IMG/VR virus record: IMGVR_UViG_3300027833_000028
Span: 1-64,000 of that record
DNA from: a virus
Direction: 5' to 3' (one strand)
Length of the DNA: 64,000 bases
The notes under the pieces: model-generated
What the model was told of the DNA's origin: nothing
Databases searched by the model: none
The model's input: only the letters and a program-made list of their open reading frames with translations
Program-made: the position numbers and the translations under genes
Part shown: positions 45,298 through 54,690 of the stretch, in pieces
How the letters are laid out: the number at the start of each line of letters is the position of its first letter
How positions within the stretch are numbered: the stretch's first letter is position 1

Positions 45298-45320
45298 TTA
45301 TTTGTATATTAATAATATAA
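45298..45320 (+). promoter_or_regulatory. Late-promoter-like motif before the cargo genes
   Basis: TTATTTGTATATTAATAATA, an exact TTTGTATATTA core, ending about 12 bases before the GTG at 45331. It follows a minor hairpin (AGATT-AGTG-AATCT, 45278-45291). It would give the cargo genes separate transcription from the tail operon. Confidence 0.5.
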
Positions 45321-45330
45321 TATTATCAAC

Positions 45331-48300
45331 GTGGATTTAAACAAAAAAAGTGTAAAACAACAAGGTGGTGCTATGATACCTCAACAACCAGGCATGCAAC
45401 AACAGCCGCAAGTTGATCCTCAAGTTATGCAAATAACTGAGGTATTTTCTCAATCTATGGGACAAGGTAAAGAACCACAAGAAATAGTAATGGGTTTAAT
45501 GGAACAGCAGGTTGATCAAAACCTTATAGGCCAAGCTCTTATGACTATGGGATATGAGCAAGAAATGGTAGTGCAATTATTTAAACAAATTGCAGAATCA
45601 CAAAGACCTCAATCACCAAGTCCACAAGAGATAACAAATAATCCACAACAGTTAGCTAGAGCAGAAGAAATGCAAAAAGAAGCTCCAGCTATGAATATGA
45701 ATATTGATCCTATTGATATGGCTAAATCTGGTATAGAAATTAAACCAGAAAACAAAGGTAAGTTTACAGCATGGGCTAAATCACGTGGTATGAGCGTTAA
45801 GGAGGCTGCTAACAAGGTTATGGCAAATCCTAAGAGATACCCTCCATCTGTAGTAAAGATGGCTAATTTTGCAAAGAACGCAGCTGGATTTAAAAAACAA
45901 CCCGGTGGTGCAGTAACTCAAAATGATACTAATGATATTGAAATTCAAATAGCACTACTGCAACAACAAGCTGCAATTGCAAAAGCACAAGCAGAGCATG
46001 CTGCTAAAATGGAGTTGTTAGAAGATCCATCAATGTCTAGAACTATAACTCCAGAAAGAAAGATAGAGATGGAGGAAATAGGTAAACTTGATGCTATTAA
46101 TGAGTCAATGTATAGAACCCTAACTCCACAAAGACAATTTGAACAGGACTACATAAACTACACAGAAAAAAATGGTCCAATATCCGTCCAAGATTATAGT
46201 AAACTAACTGGTATGGATGCGTCAATGTATAGAACTATAACTCCTGAAAGACAACTTGAAGATGATATTATAAAAAAACAAGGTGGTGAATTTAAACCAC
46301 ACTTTATGTACAAAGGTAAAAGAAAGATAAGAGCTAAAGATTTGGCTACCCACCTTAGACTGAAGAAAGCTGGTTATAATCATAAAGCTCCAAAGGCCCA
46401 AACTGGTGGAGAAGGTATGTATGATACACCTATGTCAGATAGAACACCGGGTGCATATGCACCAAAAATGTATACAGGTGGTAATGTTCCAATTGGTTTT
46501 AATCCAGATCCAAAAGTACAAGCTGAATTAGAAAAGAAGTTTGGTGATAATCCTATGGCTAATCAACTTAATGATTTTTTAAAACTAACAGCAAACGGTA
46601 AACAAAATAAATTAATAGATCAAAAGGATAATGGTTATGTGGCACCAAACCCAATGTATTTTAATCCAGCAATGTTTGGAGATATGGATGTTAATGTTGC
46701 AGATATTATAAATACTACATCTAGCGTTGTTGGTGACTTGTTTGGGGAAGAAGGATCAATTTCAAACTTTGGTGAGAACAGCGCAAATGATAAATTAAGA
46801 AAGCTTACCAATTCATCTTATGATGTTAAAGCAGATTTATCTCCAGAAAATCAACAAGCATTTCAAGATTATGTTACGCAATTTAAATATGAAAATCCTG
46901 AAAAAGATATACTAGGTAATCTAGTAGAGGAATCAGAAAAAATTGCAAGTGAAATTTCTACAGAAAACATTGATCTAAAAGATCCTCAAATATTAAAATT
47001 TCTTAAGATGTCTACTAAGAACATGTCTAAGAAAGGTCAAGAATTATATGATCAACTCAAACTTAAATTTTTTCCAGATGGTGTACCTGATGTAGAAGTT
47101 GAAGAGACTGAAGAAGTTACAGAAGAAGGTACTACTAATGTTAAATATGGAGGTTCTCCTTTCTTACCAAAGGCACAGTTTAATATTCCAGACTTTATGT
47201 ATGGCAAACAAGATGCTGAGTATGATATGACCGGTGGAGGTTTTAATCCTTACACAGATGATTTAGGTGAGTTTATGAGTAATGCTGGTCAAACTAATTA
47301 TAGGGAAGATACTGAATTAGTAGATAGAGCTGCTATTGATGCAGGTACATATGGTAATAGAACACAGGACCCAACACAATCATCTGCACCACTAGATACT
47401 GAATATGACAAAGATGGAGATGGAATACCAGATATGATAGATATTGATGGTGGTAATGGAACAGGTGAAGGATTTCCAGGTACAGCAGGAAGCCCATCTG
47501 CAGATGAATTAAGAAGTAGGATAAATAAACCTACAGTAAAAAGAAATAGAAATCCTTTGGCTGCAGCAGAAAACATGTTTAACACAGCAGGTGCTGGGGT
47601 TTTTGCTGATATATCTAATGGTATTTATCAAGGTACTAGAATAGCAAATGATATAGGTGATGCTAAAAGAGCAAGACAAGCTGAGTATGATTTAAAAACT
47701 GTAGATACCATAGCTGATAATACATATGGTGTTATGACAGATATGAATTTTAAACGTGGTAAAGGTGAGTTAGTAAATCCAGGTGGTTTTGGTAGTGAAG
47801 GTGATAGAACTACTGGACTATACATGGATACAGCTAAAGAAGGTGGAGGTGTAAATAATGCAGGATTTAAAGCATTACCCCCAGCAGTACAACAAAAAAT
47901 ATTAAAATCCTTACAGGTTGGAGGAGGTGCAGGAGGCACAGCAGCTATTGATACAGCTGCAATTCTAAAAGGTTTACCATATGATTTTATGTCTACAAGT
48001 ATGGGCAAGCAGCTTTTAAATGTACAACCAGATACAGCAACTGATATTATGGATGTATATCGTAAAGCTCAAAACATTAGTAGCTTAAGTGATGGTCTTG
48101 ATTTCTTTACATCTGTAAGTAAAAAGGACATTAAAAATGTAATGAATGAGTCAGGTATAGATAAATACACTGTTAGAGATTATGTGAAAAACCAAGATTT
48201 TTATAATGATGCTAGTTGGGCAACCCAACAAGCTATAAAACTAGCAATGAAAACTAAAGGTTTAAAACAAGGTGGGGAAACAGTAAACGTAGATTCAAGA

Positions 48301-48348
48301 ATGTTGGCAAAATTAATTGCAGCCGGAGCTGATATAGAAAAATTATAA
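45331..48348 (+). CDS. Cargo/internal virion protein, 1005 aa
   Basis: A GTG start was chosen for its placement after the promoter motif; the first in-frame ATG is at 45373. Residues 10-110 are Gln/Met/Pro-rich and disordered. Residues about 142-188 form a conserved phage motif (KGKFTAWAKSRGMSVKEAAN ... ANFAKNAAGFKK). Three copies of S-M-x-R-T-x-T-P-x-R lie at 234-243, 259-268 and 298-307. A basic segment (320-360) follows. A calcium-type loop DKDGDGIPDMIDIDGG lies at about 692-707. The C-terminus is helical. This is consistent with a protein packed in the capsid or tail and ejected with DNA, like the large cargo proteins of crAss-like phages. Confidence 0.84.
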   Translation: MDLNKKSVKQQGGAMIPQQPGMQQQPQVDPQVMQITEVFSQSMGQGKEPQEIVMGLMEQQVDQNLIGQALMTMGYEQEMVVQLFKQIAESQRPQSPSPQEITNNPQQLARAEEMQKEAPAMNMNIDPIDMAKSGIEIKPENKGKFTAWAKSRGMSVKEAANKVMANPKRYPPSVVKMANFAKNAAGFKKQPGGAVTQNDTNDIEIQIALLQQQAAIAKAQAEHAAKMELLEDPSMSRTITPERKIEMEEIGKLDAINESMYRTLTPQRQFEQDYINYTEKNGPISVQDYSKLTGMDASMYRTITPERQLEDDIIKKQGGEFKPHFMYKGKRKIRAKDLATHLRLKKAGYNHKAPKAQTGGEGMYDTPMSDRTPGAYAPKMYTGGNVPIGFNPDPKVQAELEKKFGDNPMANQLNDFLKLTANGKQNKLIDQKDNGYVAPNPMYFNPAMFGDMDVNVADIINTTSSVVGDLFGEEGSISNFGENSANDKLRKLTNSSYDVKADLSPENQQAFQDYVTQFKYENPEKDILGNLVEESEKIASEISTENIDLKDPQILKFLKMSTKNMSKKGQELYDQLKLKFFPDGVPDVEVEETEEVTEEGTTNVKYGGSPFLPKAQFNIPDFMYGKQDAEYDMTGGGFNPYTDDLGEFMSNAGQTNYREDTELVDRAAIDAGTYGNRTQDPTQSSAPLDTEYDKDGDGIPDMIDIDGGNGTGEGFPGTAGSPSADELRSRINKPTVKRNRNPLAAAENMFNTAGAGVFADISNGIYQGTRIANDIGDAKRARQAEYDLKTVDTIADNTYGVMTDMNFKRGKGELVNPGGFGSEGDRTTGLYMDTAKEGGGVNNAGFKALPPAVQQKILKSLQVGGGAGGTAAIDTAAILKGLPYDFMSTSMGKQLLNVQPDTATDIMDVYRKAQNISSLSDGLDFFTSVSKKDIKNVMNESGIDKYTVRDYVKNQDFYNDASWATQQAIKLAMKTKGLKQGGETVNVDSRMLAKLIAAGADIEKL

Positions 48349-48350
48349 TT

Positions 48351-51347
48351 ATGGCAAAAATTAAAATAAATAAATTACCTGAAGGTTTTAGTATCCGCAA
48401 CGGAGAAGTTGTTGAAGATACAAAGTCCATGCAAGAAGGTGGTATGACAACGGGTGATCAAGCTGATTATGGCTTAGTTACAACTCCACAGGCATATTAT
48501 GGTGATACTAATTTTAACAATTCAAGAGACGAATCTGTTAGATATAGTTTATCAAGTGTACCTAGAGAAGATGCTAATTTAGAAGCAGAAGGTGGAGAAA
48601 CAGTATTAACTGATTTAAATGATGATGGTACTTTTGGTTTATATGACATTGTAGGACCAAGACATGGTAGCGGTGGTGTACCAATGTTTTTACCTGAGCA
48701 ATCTTTTGTTTTTTCTGACACACGTAAATTAAAATTATCAAAAGATGAAATGTCAGAATTTGGTATGGGCGGAAGTAGAAAAACGCCAGCTAAAGTTTCT
48801 AAGAAATTTGGTTTGCAAGATTACTATGGGGAATTAAACTCACAGTATTCTGATGATATATCTGCCACTAGTGCAGAATTAATGTTAAAGAAAAATATGA
48901 ATGATCTTTCTAGATTAGCATTTATGCAAGAAGCAAAGAAAGAATTTTCTGATGGTGTACCATTAGCATCTCATCCATATTTAGTTTCTATAGGAGAGGA
49001 CCCAATAGAGTTTACAGCTAAGATAGAAGAAATATCTAGAAAAGAAGCAGAAGCAAAAGCATTACAAGCTTTGCCACTAGAGCAACAGCAACAGTTAATG
49101 ATGATGCAGCAAATGATGGCTCAACAAGAACAGCAACAAGGTATGCAACAACAAGGTATGCCTGCACCAATGGATGCATTTATGCCTCCAGCAGGTGAAC
49201 CAGGCTTAGCTATGGAAAATAATGCTATGTTAGATACTGCTAGATTTGGTACAGAGCTGGGAGATTTTATACAGAAAGCACAAGAAGGTAATGGTGAGAA
49301 AAAAGAAACTTATACTTTAAATAGACAACCAGCTACTAGAGCAGAATATTATGATTATATGATTAGACATAATATGCATAGAAATTTTGATGGTTCTGTT
49401 CAGCCAAAATTTTTAGATCAGTTAACTGCAGGAGAAAAATATTTATATGGTAAAGCATTAACTAAGATTGATGATTATGATCCAATGAGCATAACAGAAT
49501 CTAATGACGGTGATCTCTCACTTACTGAAGAAGAATTTGCTGTACAGTTTCCTGAAGATGTAGAAGGTTTTGTAGGTCCTACACAAACTAATGTAGAAAA
49601 AGCACAAAACAATCAGGTTTCTAAAACAGAGATGCCAGTAACTAAGAAAGAAACTGATAAAGTTGAGGATAATAAAAATCCATTTAAAGCAGGTACTGCG
49701 GATGCTATAGAGTTTGATCAAAATATTATGGATGGTTATAGCCCTGTTGTAGTAAAAAACGAGAGTGGTAAAAGTATAATTAGGTTTATTAAACCTGCGT
49801 CAGATGAAAGAAAAGATACAAGACAAAGTAGAACTAAAGGAGAAATTTCTGAAGGTGATATAGTAGGTACTGGTAATAGGACAGATGTATACACAGATGA
49901 GGTACAGGAACAACAAAAGATAACAGATGCATCTGGAATAGCATCTTTTATACCTGGTATGTATGATTTAGCAAAACTACCTGATGAACAGCTTGGAGCT
50001 GATGAATTTGGCTATGGTTCATCATTATTTTCTAGTGAAGAAGCAGAAGAAGATTTCATGTATAGAAATCAATCTATTGTTGATGAGTTAGGACCTGAGT
50101 GGAAGTACAATTATCCAAAATCTGATAAAAAAGGTTATGATAAAAACTGGAGAGATTTCCAAAATAAATATGAGGAGAAAAGAAGAGATTACTTTAAAAA
50201 GAAAGGTCTTCCATATATACCATATTTCTTTAATGATGAATCTTTAAAGCAAGCTTTTGCTGATAGTCCAGAAACCTATGATAAAGACGGTGATGGTAAA
50301 ATAGATGCGGAATGGAAAAAAAGAAAGTTTGATGGAATGAGAGGTGGTTATACTGCCAATGCTCCAGGTTTTGATATTGACTATAGTCCGGAAGATATAA
50401 GAGAGATGTCATTACCAGAAGAAACACCAACAATAAAAACACCTGGGGTAAAAGAGTATGATGGTTACCCAGCACAATGGTGGGCTCAAGACATTAATAA
50501 TCTTAATACTGTTGGGGCTATAAAGGATACTTTACGTTTACCATATGCTCCTGAACTAGAGGATCAAAAAATTGATTATGTACTTGATGATTATACAGGA
50601 AGAGTAAATGCTAATACATCAGCATTAAATACTATGGCAGGTGCATTAGGTGCATATGGACCACAAGCTCTTGCAAGAAGTAATGTATTTGGAAAAACAT
50701 TAGATGCTAATGCTAAAGCAATTAATCAAGTAAATAGCAATAATGTTAGAACAATGAATCAAGTTGCTACAATGCAACCTCAGTTAAACATGAAAGTTGA
50801 TATGACTAACAATGCTACTAATAAGCAATTGTATGATGACACAATAACAGCACTACAACAAAAAGATAATTTTACTAACTGGAGAACAGGTAAGTACAAT
50901 GAATTATTTAATGCTGGATTAACTAATTTAGCTAATACATATAACTTAAATACAATTAATCCTAATATGAATGTCAATCCAAATCAATTTGGTATGATTG
51001 AATTTACCGAAGATGGTAGAAAATTATATAAAGATGGAGATACTGATATAGCATTACAAAGAGCACAACAATTTCAAAGAGCTCAGCGGTTGATTGGAGA
51101 AGATAGTGATGGTAAACAAAGACCTGTAACAAAAGAATATTTAGAATTTTTGTATCCTAATAGTGCAACAACAAAAACAAGTAGGGCTAACCAAACTAGA
51201 GGACAATATGATCTGGAAAACAATGGTTTGCCTCCTGGCTATCAACAACCAATTGCACAATCAAAAATGGGTAGTGAAAAGAAAAAAGACAAAACCAGTT
51301 TATCAAAGTGGGCAGTGCCGTTTTACACAGGTAAGATAGGTATGTAA
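48351..51347 (+). CDS. Cargo/internal virion protein, 998 aa
   Basis: Residues about 83-125 contain a motif I recognise from large Bacteroidota phage virion proteins: DLNDDGTFGLYDIVGPRHGS, GGVPMFLPEQSFVFSDT. Next come a helix (LAFMQEAKKEFSDGVPLASH), a Gln/Met-rich low-complexity run at about 243-268 and an acidic middle. An EF-hand-like loop DKDGDGKIDAEW sits at about 643-654. The C-terminal third is Asn/Gln/Ala-rich. It starts two bases after the previous cargo gene. No enzyme motif is seen. It is likely delivered into the cell with DNA. Confidence 0.84.
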   Translation: MAKIKINKLPEGFSIRNGEVVEDTKSMQEGGMTTGDQADYGLVTTPQAYYGDTNFNNSRDESVRYSLSSVPREDANLEAEGGETVLTDLNDDGTFGLYDIVGPRHGSGGVPMFLPEQSFVFSDTRKLKLSKDEMSEFGMGGSRKTPAKVSKKFGLQDYYGELNSQYSDDISATSAELMLKKNMNDLSRLAFMQEAKKEFSDGVPLASHPYLVSIGEDPIEFTAKIEEISRKEAEAKALQALPLEQQQQLMMMQQMMAQQEQQQGMQQQGMPAPMDAFMPPAGEPGLAMENNAMLDTARFGTELGDFIQKAQEGNGEKKETYTLNRQPATRAEYYDYMIRHNMHRNFDGSVQPKFLDQLTAGEKYLYGKALTKIDDYDPMSITESNDGDLSLTEEEFAVQFPEDVEGFVGPTQTNVEKAQNNQVSKTEMPVTKKETDKVEDNKNPFKAGTADAIEFDQNIMDGYSPVVVKNESGKSIIRFIKPASDERKDTRQSRTKGEISEGDIVGTGNRTDVYTDEVQEQQKITDASGIASFIPGMYDLAKLPDEQLGADEFGYGSSLFSSEEAEEDFMYRNQSIVDELGPEWKYNYPKSDKKGYDKNWRDFQNKYEEKRRDYFKKKGLPYIPYFFNDESLKQAFADSPETYDKDGDGKIDAEWKKRKFDGMRGGYTANAPGFDIDYSPEDIREMSLPEETPTIKTPGVKEYDGYPAQWWAQDINNLNTVGAIKDTLRLPYAPELEDQKIDYVLDDYTGRVNANTSALNTMAGALGAYGPQALARSNVFGKTLDANAKAINQVNSNNVRTMNQVATMQPQLNMKVDMTNNATNKQLYDDTITALQQKDNFTNWRTGKYNELFNAGLTNLANTYNLNTINPNMNVNPNQFGMIEFTEDGRKLYKDGDTDIALQRAQQFQRAQRLIGEDSDGKQRPVTKEYLEFLYPNSATTKTSRANQTRGQYDLENNGLPPGYQQPIAQSKMGSEKKKDKTSLSKWAVPFYTGKIGM

Positions 51348-51400
51348 ACCTAAAGGGTTTATACAAAACACTTTGTAAACTTATATAATTATATTAATTT
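51345..51400 (+). promoter_or_regulatory. Hairpin and promoter-like stretch between cargo genes
   Basis: TAAACC-TAAAG-GGTTTA is a 6-bp hairpin starting in the stop codon, with no U-tract. It is followed by ACAAA-ACAC-TTTGT and then TTTGTAAACTTATATAATTA, a degenerate copy of the recurring motif, ending just before the ATG at 51407. Evidence is weak. Confidence 0.3.
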
Positions 51401-51406
51401 TACATT

Positions 51407-54400
51407 ATGGCAACATACATAAAAGGAGCAGATACATATTTACCGGATATTAAGCCGTTCACACCGGATTATAAATTCTTGTCTGCAGTTTTGGAGACAA
51501 GACAAGATAAGTATGATACTAATTTTAAGGCTACCAATGACTTATATAACAAGGTAGTCTATGCTGATTTGTCTAGGAATGATACTAAAGAAAGAAGAGA
51601 TCAGTATGCAGAACAAATAGCACCACAGATAGAAAAAATATCTGGTATGGATTTATCATTAGCTCAAAATGTTAATGCAGCTAAGGATGTCTTTGCACCA
51701 TTTTATGAAGATGATATAACTGTAAAAGATGTTGTATATACATCTAGGTATAGAGAAGAAATGAAGACAGCAAATCTATTGCTTAATTCACCAGATAGAA
51801 CTGTACAAGCAACATACTGGAAGACTGGTGAGAGAGCAATGCAATATCAAATGGATGCATTTATAAATGCAGATCCTGATAAAGCATTACAAATGGGTTT
51901 ACCTAAATATGTACCAGATGCAAATTTGTTTGAAATGAGTCAACAGATGTTGGAAAACATGGATCCTCCTTTAAAGATGAAGAGAGATAGGTTTGCCAAA
52001 AAAGCTAATCCAAAGTTTAACCCTAATAAACCTGTATCAGAAACTAATCAAAGAGAGATTGCAAATTCTGATTGGATTATTACAGAACAAAATGGTGCTC
52101 AAGTAACTGGTGCTGCATTACAGCAGATCAGAAATAGACTTATGGAAGCTCCAAGAGTACAAGCTGCATATCAAACAGAAGCATATGTTAAAGGTATGGA
52201 TTGGGCAACGCAAGCTGTGAACGAAGGTAGAGCTGCTAACTTAGAACAAGGACAAGAACTTTGGGCTTCTGAAACAATAAGAAGGCTTGATAAAATTAAT
52301 GAATTAAGAATGGCTCAAGACATGCAGGCTTTATCTAAAGCAGAAAAAGCAAATGTTTCATGGGCAAATTATAAAGGTGCTAATGGTATTATAGAAGGGT
52401 CACAACTTGATCAAGCTAATACAGAACAACTTTCAAGAACTGAACAATTTAAAGCAGCTTTAGAAGCTAAAAAAAGAATTAGAGAAGAAGCAGCATTACC
52501 TAGTAAGACGCTGGGTAATACTTTGAATAAAGCATATAGTATGCTAATGCAGAATAATATCATGGCTGACATGAGAGAGTCTGCACAAGCATGGAGCGCA
52601 AGAGATTATGAGTATGAAATGCGTGAAAATAAATATGCTCTTCAAGACAAACAATTTAAAATGGACATGAGTAAGATTAGAGCTAATGCATCAAATGCTC
52701 TTAATCTAGAAAAAGTTAAACAAAAAAATAGAGTTGATCTTAAACTATTAGAAAATGAATTAGAAGGATCTAGATCAAATAGCCCACTTGGGGATGCTGT
52801 GTCAAGTGCTTATACTACCCTTGGGGATGGAAATACAATTGATTTAGCAACTGATAAAAAAAATAAGATTACCGAAAATCCTGATATGATTCAAAGAACC
52901 AAGGATCAGTTTACTGAAGCAGATGGTAAATTAGCAGCAACTCAGGTTAATGATATTGTTAATATGATGTCATTAATGAATCCTAGAGGTGACAACTCAA
53001 GCCAAGATCAAACGTATGGTATTCAAGTAACTGGAGAGAATGGTGAGTTAAAAGAATTTAGAGGGTCAATAGAACAGATAAAAACAAAACTATTAGAGCA
53101 ATCTACAAATGATGAAGGTGTCTCTACAGGTTATAAAAACAGAGATTTAATAGCTAAAATATATTCTGATAAGAATACAGAGTTTACTAACACAAGACAA
53201 CAAGCATTAGATAATCCAAATATGGTATTATCAAGAGACCAAAGAACTTCTTATGATCAGCTCTATGAAAAGATGAATGGTATAAATGGTACTAACACTC
53301 AAGTAAAAGGTGTAGAGCAATTTGTACAAACAGCATATAATAAATTTGAGGAAGCTAATAATGTTACAACTGCTAGTGTAAAAAAAGAAGAGAAGCATGT
53401 TAGAAACTTAATGGACAATGGTAATTTCCCAAATATTTTTAAAGACGGTATACCTTTAAATAAAGAAGAATACATTAACATGGTAAAGGAAGGTATTAAA
53501 GATGGTAAAATTACTAATGTTAATTTAGATTGGAAAGTAGATACTGGAACTAATAATAAAGATTATATGATTCAAGCTACAGAGACAGAATATACTGAAA
53601 ACTATGCAACCACAGTATACTTAAGAAATCCAGACGGTTCTCCGAAAATGATTCTTGATGAGAAAGCAGTTAATGATGAAGCAGGAATGGTTTATGACGC
53701 ACTTAAAAAAGGATTAAACAAAAGACTTACTGGTCAACAAGATTCTAATGTTAATTCAGGAGATTTTAATTCTGCTAGATATGGAATCAACGGGAGCTTT
53801 ACAGATGTAGTCAGTAATCCTACGTACAACTATTCTATTAATCCTTTAGTAAACAATCCTGACAATGAACAGGAAATGGCTAATATGATTAATCAAGTTA
53901 AATCTTTACAAGCTACCAACACACCTTATGGATTAGGAGTTGGAAGGTTAAATAAAGACTCAGAGTTGTTAAGCAAAAATGCTTTAGCATCAAAGGTTTA
54001 TAATTTATGGTTAGAAGATTTAAATACTTGGATTAATAATCCTAAAAGATCTAACACAGATGCAATAGCACCTATTGGTGTTTTAGCATATATGCCAGTC
54101 TATGATAAAGCAAATGTAGGAGATAAAACTCATGCAGGTTATGAACTTAAGTTTAGTCAAGAGTGGCTTGCATCAAAAGTTAAAGGACCAAAAGATGCAG
54201 AGTATGGTGCATTAACTAAAGAAGATTTAAAAAAATTAAAAGGTGTAGGTGAAAATAATAATGACAGTGGTATATTTTTAGTTTTTGATCAGAGTCAAGA
54301 TTTAAATGTTAAAGCAAAAAAGAATGATTATTATTCTTCAACAGAAATAGATATTCTTGGTGGTGATGATAGCAACTATCATGATTATTCAGTACCTAAT

Positions 54401-54679
54401 GATAATGGTATAACTAATACAGCTGACTATAGAGTTATTAAAAATGGGACTGGAAATTACATGCTTGATTATTCAGTTAATTATTATAATCCTTATGATC
54501 CAAATGCTGAAAATTATAGTGAATATACAACTGACACAGGCACAGTTCAAATGGATTTTAGAAATGGCTTAATGGGAATTGATCAACAGATGATAAATCT
54601 GCAAGCTCAGTATCAAGAAATTAGAAGAAATAACCAGGCCTTAAGAGAAAAAGATCAGGCTATTTACGGTAAAAAATAA
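51407..54679 (+). CDS. Cargo/internal virion protein, 1090 aa
   Basis: The N-terminal 130 residues follow a pattern I know from Bacteroidota phages: IKPFTPDYKFLSAVLETRQD, KYDTNFKATNDLYNKVVYAD, MDLSLAQNVNAAKDVFAPFY. The rest is strongly helical and hydrophilic with long Gln/Lys/Glu helices (about 380-450) and no membrane segment or enzyme motif. Its position before the giant gene resembles the T7 gp15-gp16 arrangement of ejected internal proteins, which is an analogy only. It ends 11 bases before the next start. Confidence 0.84.
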   Translation: MATYIKGADTYLPDIKPFTPDYKFLSAVLETRQDKYDTNFKATNDLYNKVVYADLSRNDTKERRDQYAEQIAPQIEKISGMDLSLAQNVNAAKDVFAPFYEDDITVKDVVYTSRYREEMKTANLLLNSPDRTVQATYWKTGERAMQYQMDAFINADPDKALQMGLPKYVPDANLFEMSQQMLENMDPPLKMKRDRFAKKANPKFNPNKPVSETNQREIANSDWIITEQNGAQVTGAALQQIRNRLMEAPRVQAAYQTEAYVKGMDWATQAVNEGRAANLEQGQELWASETIRRLDKINELRMAQDMQALSKAEKANVSWANYKGANGIIEGSQLDQANTEQLSRTEQFKAALEAKKRIREEAALPSKTLGNTLNKAYSMLMQNNIMADMRESAQAWSARDYEYEMRENKYALQDKQFKMDMSKIRANASNALNLEKVKQKNRVDLKLLENELEGSRSNSPLGDAVSSAYTTLGDGNTIDLATDKKNKITENPDMIQRTKDQFTEADGKLAATQVNDIVNMMSLMNPRGDNSSQDQTYGIQVTGENGELKEFRGSIEQIKTKLLEQSTNDEGVSTGYKNRDLIAKIYSDKNTEFTNTRQQALDNPNMVLSRDQRTSYDQLYEKMNGINGTNTQVKGVEQFVQTAYNKFEEANNVTTASVKKEEKHVRNLMDNGNFPNIFKDGIPLNKEEYINMVKEGIKDGKITNVNLDWKVDTGTNNKDYMIQATETEYTENYATTVYLRNPDGSPKMILDEKAVNDEAGMVYDALKKGLNKRLTGQQDSNVNSGDFNSARYGINGSFTDVVSNPTYNYSINPLVNNPDNEQEMANMINQVKSLQATNTPYGLGVGRLNKDSELLSKNALASKVYNLWLEDLNTWINNPKRSNTDAIAPIGVLAYMPVYDKANVGDKTHAGYELKFSQEWLASKVKGPKDAEYGALTKEDLKKLKGVGENNNDSGIFLVFDQSQDLNVKAKKNDYYSSTEIDILGGDDSNYHDYSVPNDNGITNTADYRVIKNGTGNYMLDYSVNYYNPYDPNAENYSEYTTDTGTVQMDFRNGLMGIDQQMINLQAQYQEIRRNNQALREKDQAIYGKK

Positions 54680-54690
54680 ATCATAAGTAA

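Noticed and set aside
47628-48008. Minus-strand frame of 126 codons opposite the 1005-aa cargo gene
   Set aside because: Proline/Leu/Ser-rich shadow of a Gly-rich + strand segment, with no promoter and inside a conserved structural gene.
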